The notes beneath the pieces were generated by a model. The model was not told where the DNA came from. It saw only the letters and a program-made list of their open reading frames with translations, and ran no database searches. From Bacteroidia bacterium (GTDB lineage: Bacteria; Bacteroidota; Bacteroidia; Bacteroidales; CAJPTX01), in the NCBI GenBank assembly GCA_905373475.1, contig CAJPTC010000028.1, positions 1 through 37,058 of the forward strand: DNA of 37,058 nt. The letters run 5' to 3'. A program made the position numbers and the translations under genes. Shown here piece after piece: positions 23,450 through 32,360 of this stretch; position 1 is the first letter of the stretch, and every line of letters starts with the position of its first letter.

Positions 23450-24343
23450 TTACTTCTTAGCCTTGTAAGAAAACTCGATGCAACCCTTTTCACCCTTACG
23501 AGTGCTGTTGTTGTCGTTATCTACCTTCGTAATCTTGATGATGTAGAATTCAGTACCTTTCTGCGCAAGGTAAACATCACCCTCTGCAACAGCAGCAACA
23601 TCTGTGCTAGCTGTAGCCGCCTTGAAGGCTGTCTCTGCATCAGCAACAGTAACCTTGTCATAATCAACAGTAGCTTTTACAAAAGCCGTGTTGTTACCCT
23701 TAGGCTTAGAAGCAAGACCATTAACTTCTTTGGAACTCCAACCAGCTACGAAATCTTGCTTTTCCTTAGAAGTGTTCATCATGTAACGATCTTCGGGTTT
23801 ACCGCTAGCAAGCATTACTTTTTCGCCAGTTTTTAGGTTAAATGCACCGTTCTTACCACCCGTTGCGTGGTTAATAGCTCCTTGCTTTTCAGCATTCCAA
23901 CCCGTTTCACCAGGATTTGGAGTAGGAGTTGTGCCCGAGAAATTAAAGTCTATTTCCTTTATTGTCTGGTTCTTATCGCTATCAATAGCTGTGATTTTAA
24001 TCTTACCTTCCTTAACCTCAGCAGGAATCGCCGTTCTTTCAATTTTACCCAACCAAGCCTCTAGAGTCTTTGATTTTTCAAGTGAGAGCTTCGCTAGTTT
24101 TGAAGAGGAAGTTCCGTAAGTTACCATGTAGTTAATCTCAGTGACTTTCAGATCTTTCGCTGGCTTTGCTTCTACAACGAGCGCAAAATCAGTTTCCTTA
24201 GCAGCCCCTTTTAGAACCTCACCGCCAGCAGTTTTTACTTCAACGGTAGGTGCCGCTTTCTTTACCTTGTCATCTTTGCAAGATGCCATGAATACCATGC
24301 TTGCACTTGCTAGCGCTAATAGCGCAACTTTTCCAAAATTCAT
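23450..24343 (-). CDS. Uncharacterised two-part lipoprotein
   Basis: 297 residues from the ATG at 24343; a TTG start 39 bases upstream would give 310. A lipobox MASC (Cys22) follows a signal peptide. The N-terminal part (about 28-135) is beta-rich and looks like an immunoglobulin-like domain (PTVEVKTAGGEVLKG, KIKITAIDSDKNQTIKEIDF). A Pro/Thr linker (TPTPNPG) leads to a second domain (about 145-297) with HATGGKNGAFNLKTGEKVML and DVYLAQKGTEFYIIKITKV. No catalytic motif is seen. It is monocistronic with a candidate promoter about 100 bases upstream and a terminator. Function unknown; surface or periplasmic exposure is inferred. Lineage-specific proteins of this build are common in Bacteroidota. 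Confidence 0.75.
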   Translation of the reverse strand: MNFGKVALLALASASMVFMASCKDDKVKKAAPTVEVKTAGGEVLKGAAKETDFALVVEAKPAKDLKVTEINYMVTYGTSSSKLAKLSLEKSKTLEAWLGKIERTAIPAEVKEGKIKITAIDSDKNQTIKEIDFNFSGTTPTPNPGETGWNAEKQGAINHATGGKNGAFNLKTGEKVMLASGKPEDRYMMNTSKEKQDFVAGWSSKEVNGLASKPKGNNTAFVKATVDYDKVTVADAETAFKAATASTDVAAVAEGDVYLAQKGTEFYIIKITKVDNDNNSTRKGEKGCIEFSYKAKK

Positions 24344-24447
24344 CCTTACCAAATGTTTATGTTTTGCGATTAAACTTTTCAACTTCTGTTCTAGTTTGCC
24401 CCTGCGAACAAACTATGTAACGAACCAATACGCTCAATGTTGTGTTG

Positions 24448-24455
24448 CAAAAGTA
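24448..24455 (-). promoter_or_regulatory. Candidate -7 box of the lipoprotein gene
   Basis: On the - strand TACTTTTG fits TAnnTTTG, about 105 bases upstream of the ATG at 24343, implying a leader of near 100 bases. No good -33. The rest of 24456-24772 holds nothing I can support. Confidence 0.5.
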
Positions 24456-24772
24456 GGCCTTATTTTACAGAAACTCATTCAACTGCTCTAGGTAATCTCT
24501 GCAATTCAACCACCACACAACGTCAGTATAACGCAAAGTAGTTGCAATAAGTATACCAATGACACGAATTTATACAACGTAAAATTGTTAAAAGAGGGTA
24601 AAAAGGCATGAATGAAAATCTTACGGTGACGAGCGAATGATTTAGGATACTCGCTATTCTACAGATGGTGTACAGCAAGCTGGTGTTACTACTACTACAT
24701 AGCAGAGCGAAGATTTCTCTAGCTACAACTGTTTGTAAAATAGAGTGCTCTGAGCTGGGTAGAGAATTTACC

Positions 24773-24780
24773 TACCTTTG
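24773..24780 (+). promoter_or_regulatory. Candidate -7 box of era
   Basis: TACCTTTG fits TAnnTTTG, 27 bases upstream of the era ATG; the -33 region is not clear. Confidence 0.5.
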
Positions 24781-24807
24781 CACTGAGACCAATAGAGTTA
24801 GATACAA

Positions 24808-25698
24808 ATGGGAGAGGCGGTTCATAAATCGGGCTTCGTGAGCATTTTAGGAAATCCGAATGTAGGGAAATCTACGCTGATGAATGCTCTAGTAGGCGAA
24901 CGACTTTCGATTGTGACAAACAAGGCACAGACAACACGCCACCGTATTTTGGGGATTGTGGATACCCCTTCCTATCAAATTGTTTACTCCGACACGCCAG
25001 GGATTCTGACCCCCAATTATGCTTTGCAAGAGGCTATGCTTGCTGCCGTGAAGCAAACATTTGAGGACTCCGACCTTATTCTCTACATTACAGATACGGT
25101 AGAAAAGTTTGATAAGAACCTCCCGATTCTCGAAACAATAGGGAAACTCCCTCTCCCCAAATTGGTACTCATCAACAAAGTGGATCTGACAACACAAGAG
25201 AAGCTAGAACAACTCGTAGATCAGTGGTCGCACTTTTGGCCATCGGCAACGGTATTGCCCATTTCGGCGCTTCACAAATTTGGCATAGAGCAGATTCTCC
25301 CGTGGATTTTGGAATTACTGCCGACAGGAGAGAAATTTTTTCCAGCTGATACACTCACCGACCGTCCAACGCGTTTCTTCGTAACTGAGATTATCCGAGA
25401 AAAGATTCTGGCGTTCTGCGAGGAGGAGATCCCCTATTCGGTGGAAATTGCCATAAAGTCGTATACGGAAGAGGAAGCGATAGATCGTATAGAGGCAGTT
25501 ATCTTCGTGGCTCGCGATTCGCAGAAGGGAATCCTGATAGGGCGGCAGGGTTCTATGCTGAAACGCATAGGCACTGCAGCACGTAAGGACATAGAGCGTT
25601 TTTTGCAGAAGCACGTCTACCTTCGTCTTCACGTACAGGTGAGCGAGAATTGGCGGAACGATGCTGAAAAGTTGCGTGATTTCGGCTACATAGAGTAA
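24808..25698 (+). CDS. era: GTPase Era
   Basis: 296 residues, normal for Era. The GTPase domain has G1 GNPNVGKS (15-22), G3 DTPG (62-65) and G4 NKVD (123-126); the C-terminal KH domain has GRQGS (245-249) and then AARKDIERFLQKHVYL. Era binds the 3' end of 16S rRNA with its KH domain and acts in 30S assembly. It starts 27 bases after a -7 box and is followed by a hairpin with a T-run before der, so era and der may be separate units despite lying next to each other, an arrangement found in many Bacteroidota. Confidence 0.98.
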   Translation: MGEAVHKSGFVSILGNPNVGKSTLMNALVGERLSIVTNKAQTTRHRILGIVDTPSYQIVYSDTPGILTPNYALQEAMLAAVKQTFEDSDLILYITDTVEKFDKNLPILETIGKLPLPKLVLINKVDLTTQEKLEQLVDQWSHFWPSATVLPISALHKFGIEQILPWILELLPTGEKFFPADTLTDRPTRFFVTEIIREKILAFCEEEIPYSVEIAIKSYTEEEAIDRIEAVIFVARDSQKGILIGRQGSMLKRIGTAARKDIERFLQKHVYLRLHVQVSENWRNDAEKLRDFGYIE

Positions 25699-25721
25699 GA
25701 GAACTCTTTTGCAGTTAAGAC

Positions 25722-25742
25722 GTCGCTTAGCGACAGTTTTTT
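25722..25742 (+). terminator. Short terminator between era and der
   Basis: GTCGC-TTA-GCGAC (25722-25734) followed by AG and then six T residues. The stem is short (5 bp), so read-through is possible. Confidence 0.55.
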
Positions 25743-25770
25743 AGATACTAAATAAAGTTATTCGTTTGTT

Positions 25771-27075
25771 ATGGCAGGAATAGTGGCTATTGTGGGACGC
25801 CCGAATGTGGGGAAGTCTACTCTTTTCAACCGTTTAGTGGGGGCGCGTGCCGCTATCGTAGACGAACAAGCGGGAGTAACGCGCGACCGTATCTACGGGA
25901 AATCGGAATGGAATGGTCGCGAGTTCTCGGTGATTGATACTGGGGGCTATGTGCATGGTTCGGACGATATTTTTGAGGCTCAGATACGTCGTCAAGCTGA
26001 GATAGCCATTCAGGAAGCCGATCTACTATTCTTTGTGGTAGATGTGGTAACGGGCATTACAGATTTGGACATGGCAGTGGCGCAGTTGTTGCGCCAGTCT
26101 AAGAAGCCGACTATCTTGGTTGTAAACAAGGTAGACAACCATTTGCGAGTGTCCGACGCATACGAGTTCTATAAGTTGGGGTTGGGCGACCCTTACCAAA
26201 TCTCAGCAATCAACGGTAGCGGTACGGGCGAGATTCTGGATGCTATGATAAAGCTCTTGCCAGAGCGCGAAGCGGATACAAAGGATCAGCTCCCAAAGTT
26301 CACCATCGTAGGGCGTCCGAATGTGGGCAAATCGTCTATTGTAAACGCTTTGTTGGGCGAGGAGCGCAACATTGTAACACCCATTGCAGGTACTACACGC
26401 GACTCAATCGATACCCGTTTCAACCAGTTTGGGCTTGATTTCCTTTTGGTAGATACTGCGGGACTGCGCAAGCGCGGAAAAGTGGACGAAGATCTGGAAT
26501 ACTACTCGGTAATACGCGCCATACGCGCCATTGAAGAATCTGACGTTTGTATACTGGTGATTGACGCTACGCGCGGCTTCGAGGGGCAAGATCAGACCAT
26601 TCTAGACACCATCATCAAGAACAAGAAAGGCGTTGTGATTGTTGTCAACAAGTGGGACTTGATAGAAAAGGATACCCACACATCAGAGGAGTTTGAAAAA
26701 GAGATCCGCCGTACCATAGCACCTTTCAATGATGTGCCCATTTATTTCACCTCTGCCATTACGAAGCAACGCATTCTGAAAACGCTCGAAGGCGCTATGC
26801 AGGTTTACAAGAACAGGAGCAAACGAATTGCCACAAGCGCCCTAAATGAACAGATGTTGGCGGTTATTGAAAAGACGCCACCGCCCGCCTACAAAGGGAA
26901 ATATGTACGTATAAAGTACGTAACGCAGCTTCCTACTCCTTGGCCCTCGTTTGCTTTCTTTGCCAATCTGCCGCAATATGTACGTGCTCCCTACAAACGT
27001 TTTTTAGAGAATAAGCTCCGCGAGTTCTTTGATTTTCAAGGAGTACCTATACAGGTCTTTATACGGCAGAAGTAA
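25771..27075 (+). CDS. der: GTPase Der (EngA)
   Basis: 434 residues with two tandem GTPase domains: GRPNVGKS at 9-16 and again at 181-188, with DTGGY and DTAGL switch motifs and two NK(V/W)D motifs (VVNKVDN, VVNKWDL). The C-terminal KH-like domain (about 350-434) contains RIKYVTQLPTPWPSFAFF. Der is essential for 50S assembly. It follows era, and a strong terminator lies after it. Length and domain order are standard. Confidence 0.98.
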   Translation: MAGIVAIVGRPNVGKSTLFNRLVGARAAIVDEQAGVTRDRIYGKSEWNGREFSVIDTGGYVHGSDDIFEAQIRRQAEIAIQEADLLFFVVDVVTGITDLDMAVAQLLRQSKKPTILVVNKVDNHLRVSDAYEFYKLGLGDPYQISAINGSGTGEILDAMIKLLPEREADTKDQLPKFTIVGRPNVGKSSIVNALLGEERNIVTPIAGTTRDSIDTRFNQFGLDFLLVDTAGLRKRGKVDEDLEYYSVIRAIRAIEESDVCILVIDATRGFEGQDQTILDTIIKNKKGVVIVVNKWDLIEKDTHTSEEFEKEIRRTIAPFNDVPIYFTSAITKQRILKTLEGAMQVYKNRSKRIATSALNEQMLAVIEKTPPPAYKGKYVRIKYVTQLPTPWPSFAFFANLPQYVRAPYKRFLENKLREFFDFQGVPIQVFIRQK

Positions 27076-27110
27076 CTAGAAACCGCGGAAAGATCTACGA
27101 AGTAGAAGGA

Positions 27111-27153
27111 AAAAGAGAAAGGGCATCGCCATAAGACGATGCCCTTCTTTTTT
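27111..27153. terminator. Bidirectional terminator between der and the M16 peptidase
   Basis: GGGCATCG (27121-27128) pairs with CGATGCCC (27137-27144) around eight bases, followed by TTCTTTTTT on + and a pyrimidine-rich tail on -. The two genes are convergent. Confidence 0.88.
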
Positions 27154-27176
27154 ACAGTAGAAAAGGTACTAATGTA

Positions 27177-30119
27177 CTAGAAGCCGAACAGATCGTTCAC
27201 CTTAACCTCTACCACTTTCCCGAGTTTGTCGAGCGTTGGGCGATCTACCCCCTTCGGATCTCCAAGTACCGCATAGTCGTAAACGAAGTTACGGATTGTG
27301 CTCTTCTGGAAATCTACAATGTCTTTCATCTTCAAGCCAGGAAGCTGCTTGTAGACGAGTGCATCGGGATTCTGATCTATACCCAAATCTTTAAGATAGA
27401 AATAGAGATCTGGCATGCTACGTCCGTCATAACGACGTGTGCGAAGCTTTTCGAGCAGACCATTTTGTGCAATTTCGAACGCTTTTTCCGATTCGGGCAT
27501 GTTCAACAGAATCTCGTTAAACGCCGTCACCGCATCTGGCAACTTGTCTGCCTGCGTGCTGATGTACGAATACATGTTGTAGGGCTCTTCCTTGCGATCG
27601 GGGGTACGGTATACGGCAAAGGCACTGTATGCCAAAGCACGCGCTTCGCGAATCTCTTGGAAGACGATGGCATTCATCGAACCACCAAAATACTCATTGT
27701 ACAAGCGACGCGTTGCCACACGGTTTAGGTCATACTTTTCGCCGTTTGTACCATAGTGCGAGAGGAATACCTGCGTAGCCCCTTCAAAGTTTACAAGGTA
27801 AACCGTCGATGAGCCCTGGGGCTGACGTGGCGTAAAGTCATGCAACTGCTTCGGCAATGCTACCAAAACTTTTGCCGCCTTATGCGCTGCCTTCAAGTTC
27901 TTAGTCAGTTCACCCTTGGCACTCGGCGTAAAACATACCACAGTGTGAGGCATATCAAACAATGTTGAGACCTCCTTCACGAGATCTTCTGGCTTGAGCG
28001 TCTTCAACTCTTCATTGGAGAGTACCGAATTCGTCGGGTTCACAGGACCATATTTCACATAGTCTGTCAGAGCTCCAAAAACACTCTTCGGGTTTAGCAA
28101 TGCATCTGCACGAGCTTTCAGCGTTGCTTGTACATACTCCTTGTACATTTCAGCGTCGGGTACAAGCGAACGGAGATGTTCTTCTACTAACGCAAGCGTA
28201 GGCTGCATCTCTTCATTAAGCCCCGAGATACGTAGCTCTACATTCTCGCCAGTTGACATAAACGAATACGAAGCACCGAGCTCGTACAGCTTGTTGTTAA
28301 ATTCGGCATTATCGTACTTTGCCGACGAAAGATACTGTGCATATTCTATAGCCGACATGATTGTACGGCTGTGTTTCGTACCAAAATCGAAACGGTATGT
28401 AACCTCAAACAAGCTATTCACCGTATTCTTCGACAGAATTACATCCACGCCCTTGTACAGGTTGAAGAACTGCAATTCCTTCTTCACATCGGCAAATACA
28501 GGCTTAATAGGAGCGGGGTTCGAGTTCTGAATACGGCGTACGAAATCGCTCACCGTGTCGCGGTTCATACGAATGGGCGTGATAGTCGGTTTTGCAATTT
28601 TTACAACCGTATTGTTATCCCCTAAGCGCTTGTAGCAAACGGCATAGCCCGTATCAGATAGGTACTTGTTGGCAAAGGCTACAACTTGTTGTTTCGTAAC
28701 ATTTCGCAACTTGCTCAGAAGCGCCACATCGTCTTTCCACTGGTGACGTGCAAGGAAGGAACTCTGCATTAGTCCTACACGCGCATTGTTCGATTCGAGT
28801 TCACGTTGCTGTTGATATTCGCGGTTGCGCACAATCGATTTCAGGAGCGACTCGTCAAAATCGCCTTTACGAATACGCTTTACTTGTTCAAGAATCAGAT
28901 CTCGTGCATCTTCTAGCGACTGCCCTTCGAGAGGTACCACAATTGACACCAACATATCGTAATCTACTGTTTCAAAGCGGAAAGCTTGTGCCCCCAAAGC
29001 TTTTAGCTTGAGATTGATTTCTTGATCTAATAGCCCAGCTTGCCCATTCGAGAGGAGCTCAGTAAGAATTGATACCAAATAATCTTCTTCGCTACTTGCA
29101 CCAGGCATACGCCATGCAATTGCCGTCATAGCTTGTTGTTTGCCATAAACATTGGTAGTAACCACCTTGTCCAGTGGTGGAAGTGCTGGCGCTTTTAATA
29201 CAGGGAGGTTCGGGTTGCTACGCATGTCGCCAAAATACTTGGCAATAAGCTTGATAACCTGATCGGGGTCAAAATCGCCCGACATACAAATTGCTATATT
29301 GTTTGCCACATACCACGTGTTGTAGTGGTTCAGAATGTTTACAATAGACGGATTCTTGAGGTGTTCCTGCGTACCAATTGTGGTTTGCGTACCATAAGGA
29401 TACATGGGGAACAGGCTATACATGAGCGAATCTACGAGGCGCGTTACATCGTTATCCATTGTCTGGTTCTTCTCTTCGTATACCGCTTCCAATTCTGTGT
29501 GGAAACCACGAATCACCATCTCCTTGAAACGATCGGCTTGTATTTCGCACCAGTTCTCTATCTGGTTCGAGGGGATGTCTTGCACATAGACCGTCATATC
29601 GTAAGAGGTGTAAGCATTTACCCCTTGCGCACCTATGGTAGCCATGAGTTTGTCGTACTCATTGGCAATGAGATACTTTGATGCCTCATACGAAACGCTA
29701 TCTATAACCTTATAGAGCGCTACACGTTTTGCCGAATCCTTAATCTGCCGATACTCCTCATAGAGCTTCGTAATCTTATTGAGGTAGGGCTTTTCTGCCT
29801 CATAATTCATCGTACCATAACGCGGCGTACCCTTAAACATAAGGTGCTCGAGGTAGTGCGACAAACCAGTGGTTTCAGCTGGGTCATTCTTACTACCCAC
29901 GCGCACTGCAATGTTCGCCTGTACACGCGGTTTAGCCTTGTTCACCGAGAGGTAAACTTTTAACCCGTTGGGAAGTGTGTAAATCCGTACCCCTAGCGGA
30001 TCGCCAGGAACTACAGGTTCCATCTTGATCTCTTGTGCGAAGCTCGTGTTCGGCAGCAAGAAAAATAGAAGTAGCGACAATGTAAGTCCCACTACTCCTA
30101 GTCTGTAAATTCTTTTCAT
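27177..30119 (-). CDS. Large M16-family zinc metallopeptidase
   Basis: A 980-residue exported peptidase of the pitrilysin/PqqL type with two M16 repeats in one chain. A signal peptide (about 1-28, ending SFAQ) precedes the first catalytic domain, with the inverted zinc motif HYLEH (His88, Glu91, His92) and the distal Glu in ELEAVYEEKN (about 210-216). An insert of about 45 residues between them is larger than in mitochondrial processing peptidase. The second half (about 530-980) lacks the HxxEH motif and forms the inactive half of the chamber (NEYFGGSMNAIVFQEIREA). It probably degrades oligopeptides in the periplasm. It is monocistronic, with a -7 box at 30154-30161. Confidence 0.93.
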   Translation of the reverse strand: MKRIYRLGVVGLTLSLLLFFLLPNTSFAQEIKMEPVVPGDPLGVRIYTLPNGLKVYLSVNKAKPRVQANIAVRVGSKNDPAETTGLSHYLEHLMFKGTPRYGTMNYEAEKPYLNKITKLYEEYRQIKDSAKRVALYKVIDSVSYEASKYLIANEYDKLMATIGAQGVNAYTSYDMTVYVQDIPSNQIENWCEIQADRFKEMVIRGFHTELEAVYEEKNQTMDNDVTRLVDSLMYSLFPMYPYGTQTTIGTQEHLKNPSIVNILNHYNTWYVANNIAICMSGDFDPDQVIKLIAKYFGDMRSNPNLPVLKAPALPPLDKVVTTNVYGKQQAMTAIAWRMPGASSEEDYLVSILTELLSNGQAGLLDQEINLKLKALGAQAFRFETVDYDMLVSIVVPLEGQSLEDARDLILEQVKRIRKGDFDESLLKSIVRNREYQQQRELESNNARVGLMQSSFLARHQWKDDVALLSKLRNVTKQQVVAFANKYLSDTGYAVCYKRLGDNNTVVKIAKPTITPIRMNRDTVSDFVRRIQNSNPAPIKPVFADVKKELQFFNLYKGVDVILSKNTVNSLFEVTYRFDFGTKHSRTIMSAIEYAQYLSSAKYDNAEFNNKLYELGASYSFMSTGENVELRISGLNEEMQPTLALVEEHLRSLVPDAEMYKEYVQATLKARADALLNPKSVFGALTDYVKYGPVNPTNSVLSNEELKTLKPEDLVKEVSTLFDMPHTVVCFTPSAKGELTKNLKAAHKAAKVLVALPKQLHDFTPRQPQGSSTVYLVNFEGATQVFLSHYGTNGEKYDLNRVATRRLYNEYFGGSMNAIVFQEIREARALAYSAFAVYRTPDRKEEPYNMYSYISTQADKLPDAVTAFNEILLNMPESEKAFEIAQNGLLEKLRTRRYDGRSMPDLYFYLKDLGIDQNPDALVYKQLPGLKMKDIVDFQKSTIRNFVYDYAVLGDPKGVDRPTLDKLGKVVEVKVNDLFGF

Positions 30120-30153
30120 ACTACTCAGAATGAATTTTTATAGCCTACATCCA

Positions 30154-30161
30154 CAAAAGTA
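30154..30161 (-). promoter_or_regulatory. Candidate -7 box of the M16 peptidase gene
   Basis: On the - strand TACTTTTG fits TAnnTTTG, 34 bases upstream of the ATG at 30119. It sits at the very end of the preceding GNAT gene region. -33 is weak. Confidence 0.5.
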
Positions 30162-30178
30162 GTATTTTCTATGGTAAA

Positions 30179-30691
30179 CTACCGATACCTACACGTCTGT
30201 GTCGCAAAATGGTAAGCGCGTCGGGGTGTTCCATCCTGAAGCCAGATTGTGCCGCAATAAACAAACCCATACTGCACAAAAAGACGCTGCATGCGCAGGT
30301 TGTCAGCGTGTGTATCCACCCGCAGGTCGCGCCCCCACTCTCGCGCCCAATCGAAAACAAAGTGTGCAATTCCACCCCGATGCCCGTCACTCGCCAAGCG
30401 ATGTATCGTCACGTAGGGCGCATCGCGTAACCAAGCACCATCTATTCTCGAATAGGTAGACTCCTCACGTAGCATCAGTACGAAGGTAGCCACCATACTA
30501 CCATCGTCTTCTACGACGTAACACTCGCCGCGTTCTACGTCGGCTAGTACCGTATCGAATGTATGGGTAGAGTCTTTCCACTGATTGACGTTGCCATCCG
30601 TGCGCATTTGCATTAGACCTGTTTTTAGGAGCGCGAGGATATGTGGAACATCTTCTCGCGTCGCGGGTCTTATCGTACGTTCCCCCTTCAT
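30179..30691 (-). CDS. GNAT-family N-acetyltransferase
   Basis: 170 residues. The N-terminus TIRPATREDVPHILALL is the usual GNAT start; the acetyl-CoA-binding loop lies near GHRGGIAHFVFDWA (R/Q-x-x-G-x-A) and the C-terminus has ADNLRMQRLFVQYGFVYCG, the common end motif of the fold. The acceptor cannot be predicted. It begins 3 bases after the stop of the SH3-like gene on the same strand and is probably translated with it. Confidence 0.88.
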   Translation of the reverse strand: MKGERTIRPATREDVPHILALLKTGLMQMRTDGNVNQWKDSTHTFDTVLADVERGECYVVEDDGSMVATFVLMLREESTYSRIDGAWLRDAPYVTIHRLASDGHRGGIAHFVFDWAREWGRDLRVDTHADNLRMQRLFVQYGFVYCGTIWLQDGTPRRAYHFATQTCRYR

Positions 30692-30694
30692 GTT

Positions 30695-31255
30695 TTACTC
30701 ACGCATGGGGTCACCAGGACAGGTTGTAACAGCATTACCACAAAGCCAACGTTGCTGAATCCAGCCTGTGTATTTCGCATCGATTGTTTGTACTTTGCAC
30801 CAATCGCCATGAATTTCCATAGGGCGCAGAAGTAGCTCGCTACTAAAGGTGTAGAGCACTTTGCTCGTTGTAGAAGCTGCGGCATATAGCGACAAGGTCT
30901 GTGCGCCGTAGTTCCGCGTGCGTACGGCTAATTCCGAATAGTAAATCCAAGTAGGGGCACTGACCTCAATCTCAGAGGCCTCGCCCGTGTTGATTTTGCT
31001 ACATATCCGCCACCAACCATTCTTCGGAGAACAAACAGAGAACATATACTCGCCTTTTTCCTCTAAAGTACACACCGTCTTCCCTTTAGGAGCATCGTAG
31101 AGTAGCACTGCCCCGTCAGAAGGTTCTACGTAAACTTCAATGCTCTCTTTGGGATTCGTATTCTGTGCACATACGCGCATCCCACCTCCTTGCAGCAAAG
31201 GTACAATGAGCAACAGTACTGCAAATACCGAAACATTCCAAACCGTTTTATTCAT
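30695..31255 (-). CDS. Exported SH3-like domain protein
   Basis: 186 residues with an N-terminal signal peptide (about 1-30, hydrophobic AVLLLIVPLL, probable cleavage near CAQ). Two beta-rich segments follow: about 35-90 (PKGKTVCTLEEKGEYMFSVC) and about 100-175, where the second fits a bacterial SH3 domain (LSLYAAASTTSKVLYTF, then WCKVQ and YTGWIQQRWLCG). Such domains usually bind cell-wall peptides or proteins in the periplasm. It is first in a two-gene unit with the GNAT gene, and a TATATTTG -7 box lies 30 bases upstream. Function unknown. Confidence 0.72.
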   Translation of the reverse strand: MNKTVWNVSVFAVLLLIVPLLQGGGMRVCAQNTNPKESIEVYVEPSDGAVLLYDAPKGKTVCTLEEKGEYMFSVCSPKNGWWRICSKINTGEASEIEVSAPTWIYYSELAVRTRNYGAQTLSLYAAASTTSKVLYTFSSELLLRPMEIHGDWCKVQTIDAKYTGWIQQRWLCGNAVTTCPGDPMRE

Positions 31256-31285
31256 AACACTATTATTTCTTTATACTTAGTATTA

Positions 31286-31293
31286 CAAATATA
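31286..31293 (-). promoter_or_regulatory. Candidate -7 box of the SH3-like/GNAT unit
   Basis: On the - strand TATATTTG fits TAnnTTTG. The stretch 31294-31603 otherwise holds nothing I can support; a 60-codon open frame on + (31409-31591) shows no family features. Confidence 0.5.
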
Positions 31294-31603
31294 GAAAATT
31301 CTTGCAATTGCACAGTTCTGAAACAACAAGAATCAAAGAATATTACATGATGCATCACGTATCATAAAAGGAGGAGCCATCCCTGCTCTACAATACAGTG
31401 TATTAGCGATGTGGCAAAATACACAAACTACTGTGTTGTTTGAGAAATTTTGGGGCGGTCACGTACGTCTGTACGCTCCCCTCTCCCTAATTTTCAGCGC
31501 CTTACATTTTACGTACTCAGACCAAACCTACGCGAAGAGCGTTCAAATTCCTGTTTTACAACACCCTCTACGTATGTTATTGGGCGAGTAGGCGCACGTG
31601 CAA

Positions 31604-32212
31604 TTAAATAGCGTGCTGTATTAGATAGTTTCCCCCCTCATTGAACAGCAGATCTATAACCGAGACATTCGGATAAAAAGGGAGTCTATCGGCAAAAACT
31701 TGATAATAATGCAACTGTTCGGGGCGCGGCGTTTTGGGGTGAAAAGCCGTGCGCAAATCTACGATTTCAGTGCACGGTACAGCCTCATACGTTTGCGTAA
31801 AAGCAATGGGGCGTTCTAACTTAAAGGCGCGCAGTAGGAAATAGAGCAATGCCGTATTGTAGTCTAGCAAAGTGGTAGGACGGCTGAGCAGCAGGGCGCT
31901 CAATTCATCAAAGTAATGGATAAAAAAAGGCGCTGTGGCATACGCGGTACGCAGAGCTCGTAGGAGCTTTGTTTGCCACGGTGTTCTGTACTCAATCTCC
32001 ACATCGGCAATTGGCGCACTTTGCCCTGTATGAGTATGTAACACGGGGATAGTAAGCTCCTGTACGCCTTGCGAGGTTACAATCTCGCAACGGTTACGAT
32101 ACGATTGCTTCTGGTAATTTTCGTGCGCCTCTATGAGCACGTTGTCCGATTTGGCAATAGCCAAAAAGTAATCAACAGGGGGAAGAAAGGCGGTTGTAAA
32201 AAGAGTCGTCAC
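31604..32212 (-). CDS. WbqC-family protein
   Basis: 202 residues, starting at a GTG. The opening FLPPVDYFLAIAKSDNVLIE, the motif ENYQKQSYRNRCEI and the later TPWQTKLLRALRTAY and YNTALLYFLLRAF are typical of the WbqC family. The family is linked to O-antigen or nucleotide-sugar gene clusters in some bacteria, but its chemistry is not established and in Bacteroidota it commonly stands alone. No polysaccharide genes are adjacent. The Gate-domain gene upstream is separated by about 150 bases. Family firm, role unknown. Confidence 0.88.
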   Translation of the reverse strand: MTTLFTTAFLPPVDYFLAIAKSDNVLIEAHENYQKQSYRNRCEIVTSQGVQELTIPVLHTHTGQSAPIADVEIEYRTPWQTKLLRALRTAYATAPFFIHYFDELSALLLSRPTTLLDYNTALLYFLLRAFKLERPIAFTQTYEAVPCTEIVDLRTAFHPKTPRPEQLHYYQVFADRLPFYPNVSVIDLLFNEGGNYLIQHAI

Positions 32213-32360
32213 GCTGTTACAATCACGAGGTTAAATGATGCTACCCTATTTATACCCTCTTCTATTACGCGCGGCAAGCTGAGTAACAGAATATCTTTCA
32301 GTTCTGTTCTTGCTGAGGCAAAAAGCAGGCGTAGCACACAAAAGAAGATTTTTAAGCTTC

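Noticed and set aside
31453..31483. GC-rich imperfect hairpin with ACGTACG repeats
   Set aside because: The stem has mismatches and there is no T-run; not called as a terminator.
31409..31591. A 60-codon open frame in the gap before the WbqC gene
   Set aside because: No ribosome site, promoter or recognisable domain; treated as gene-free.
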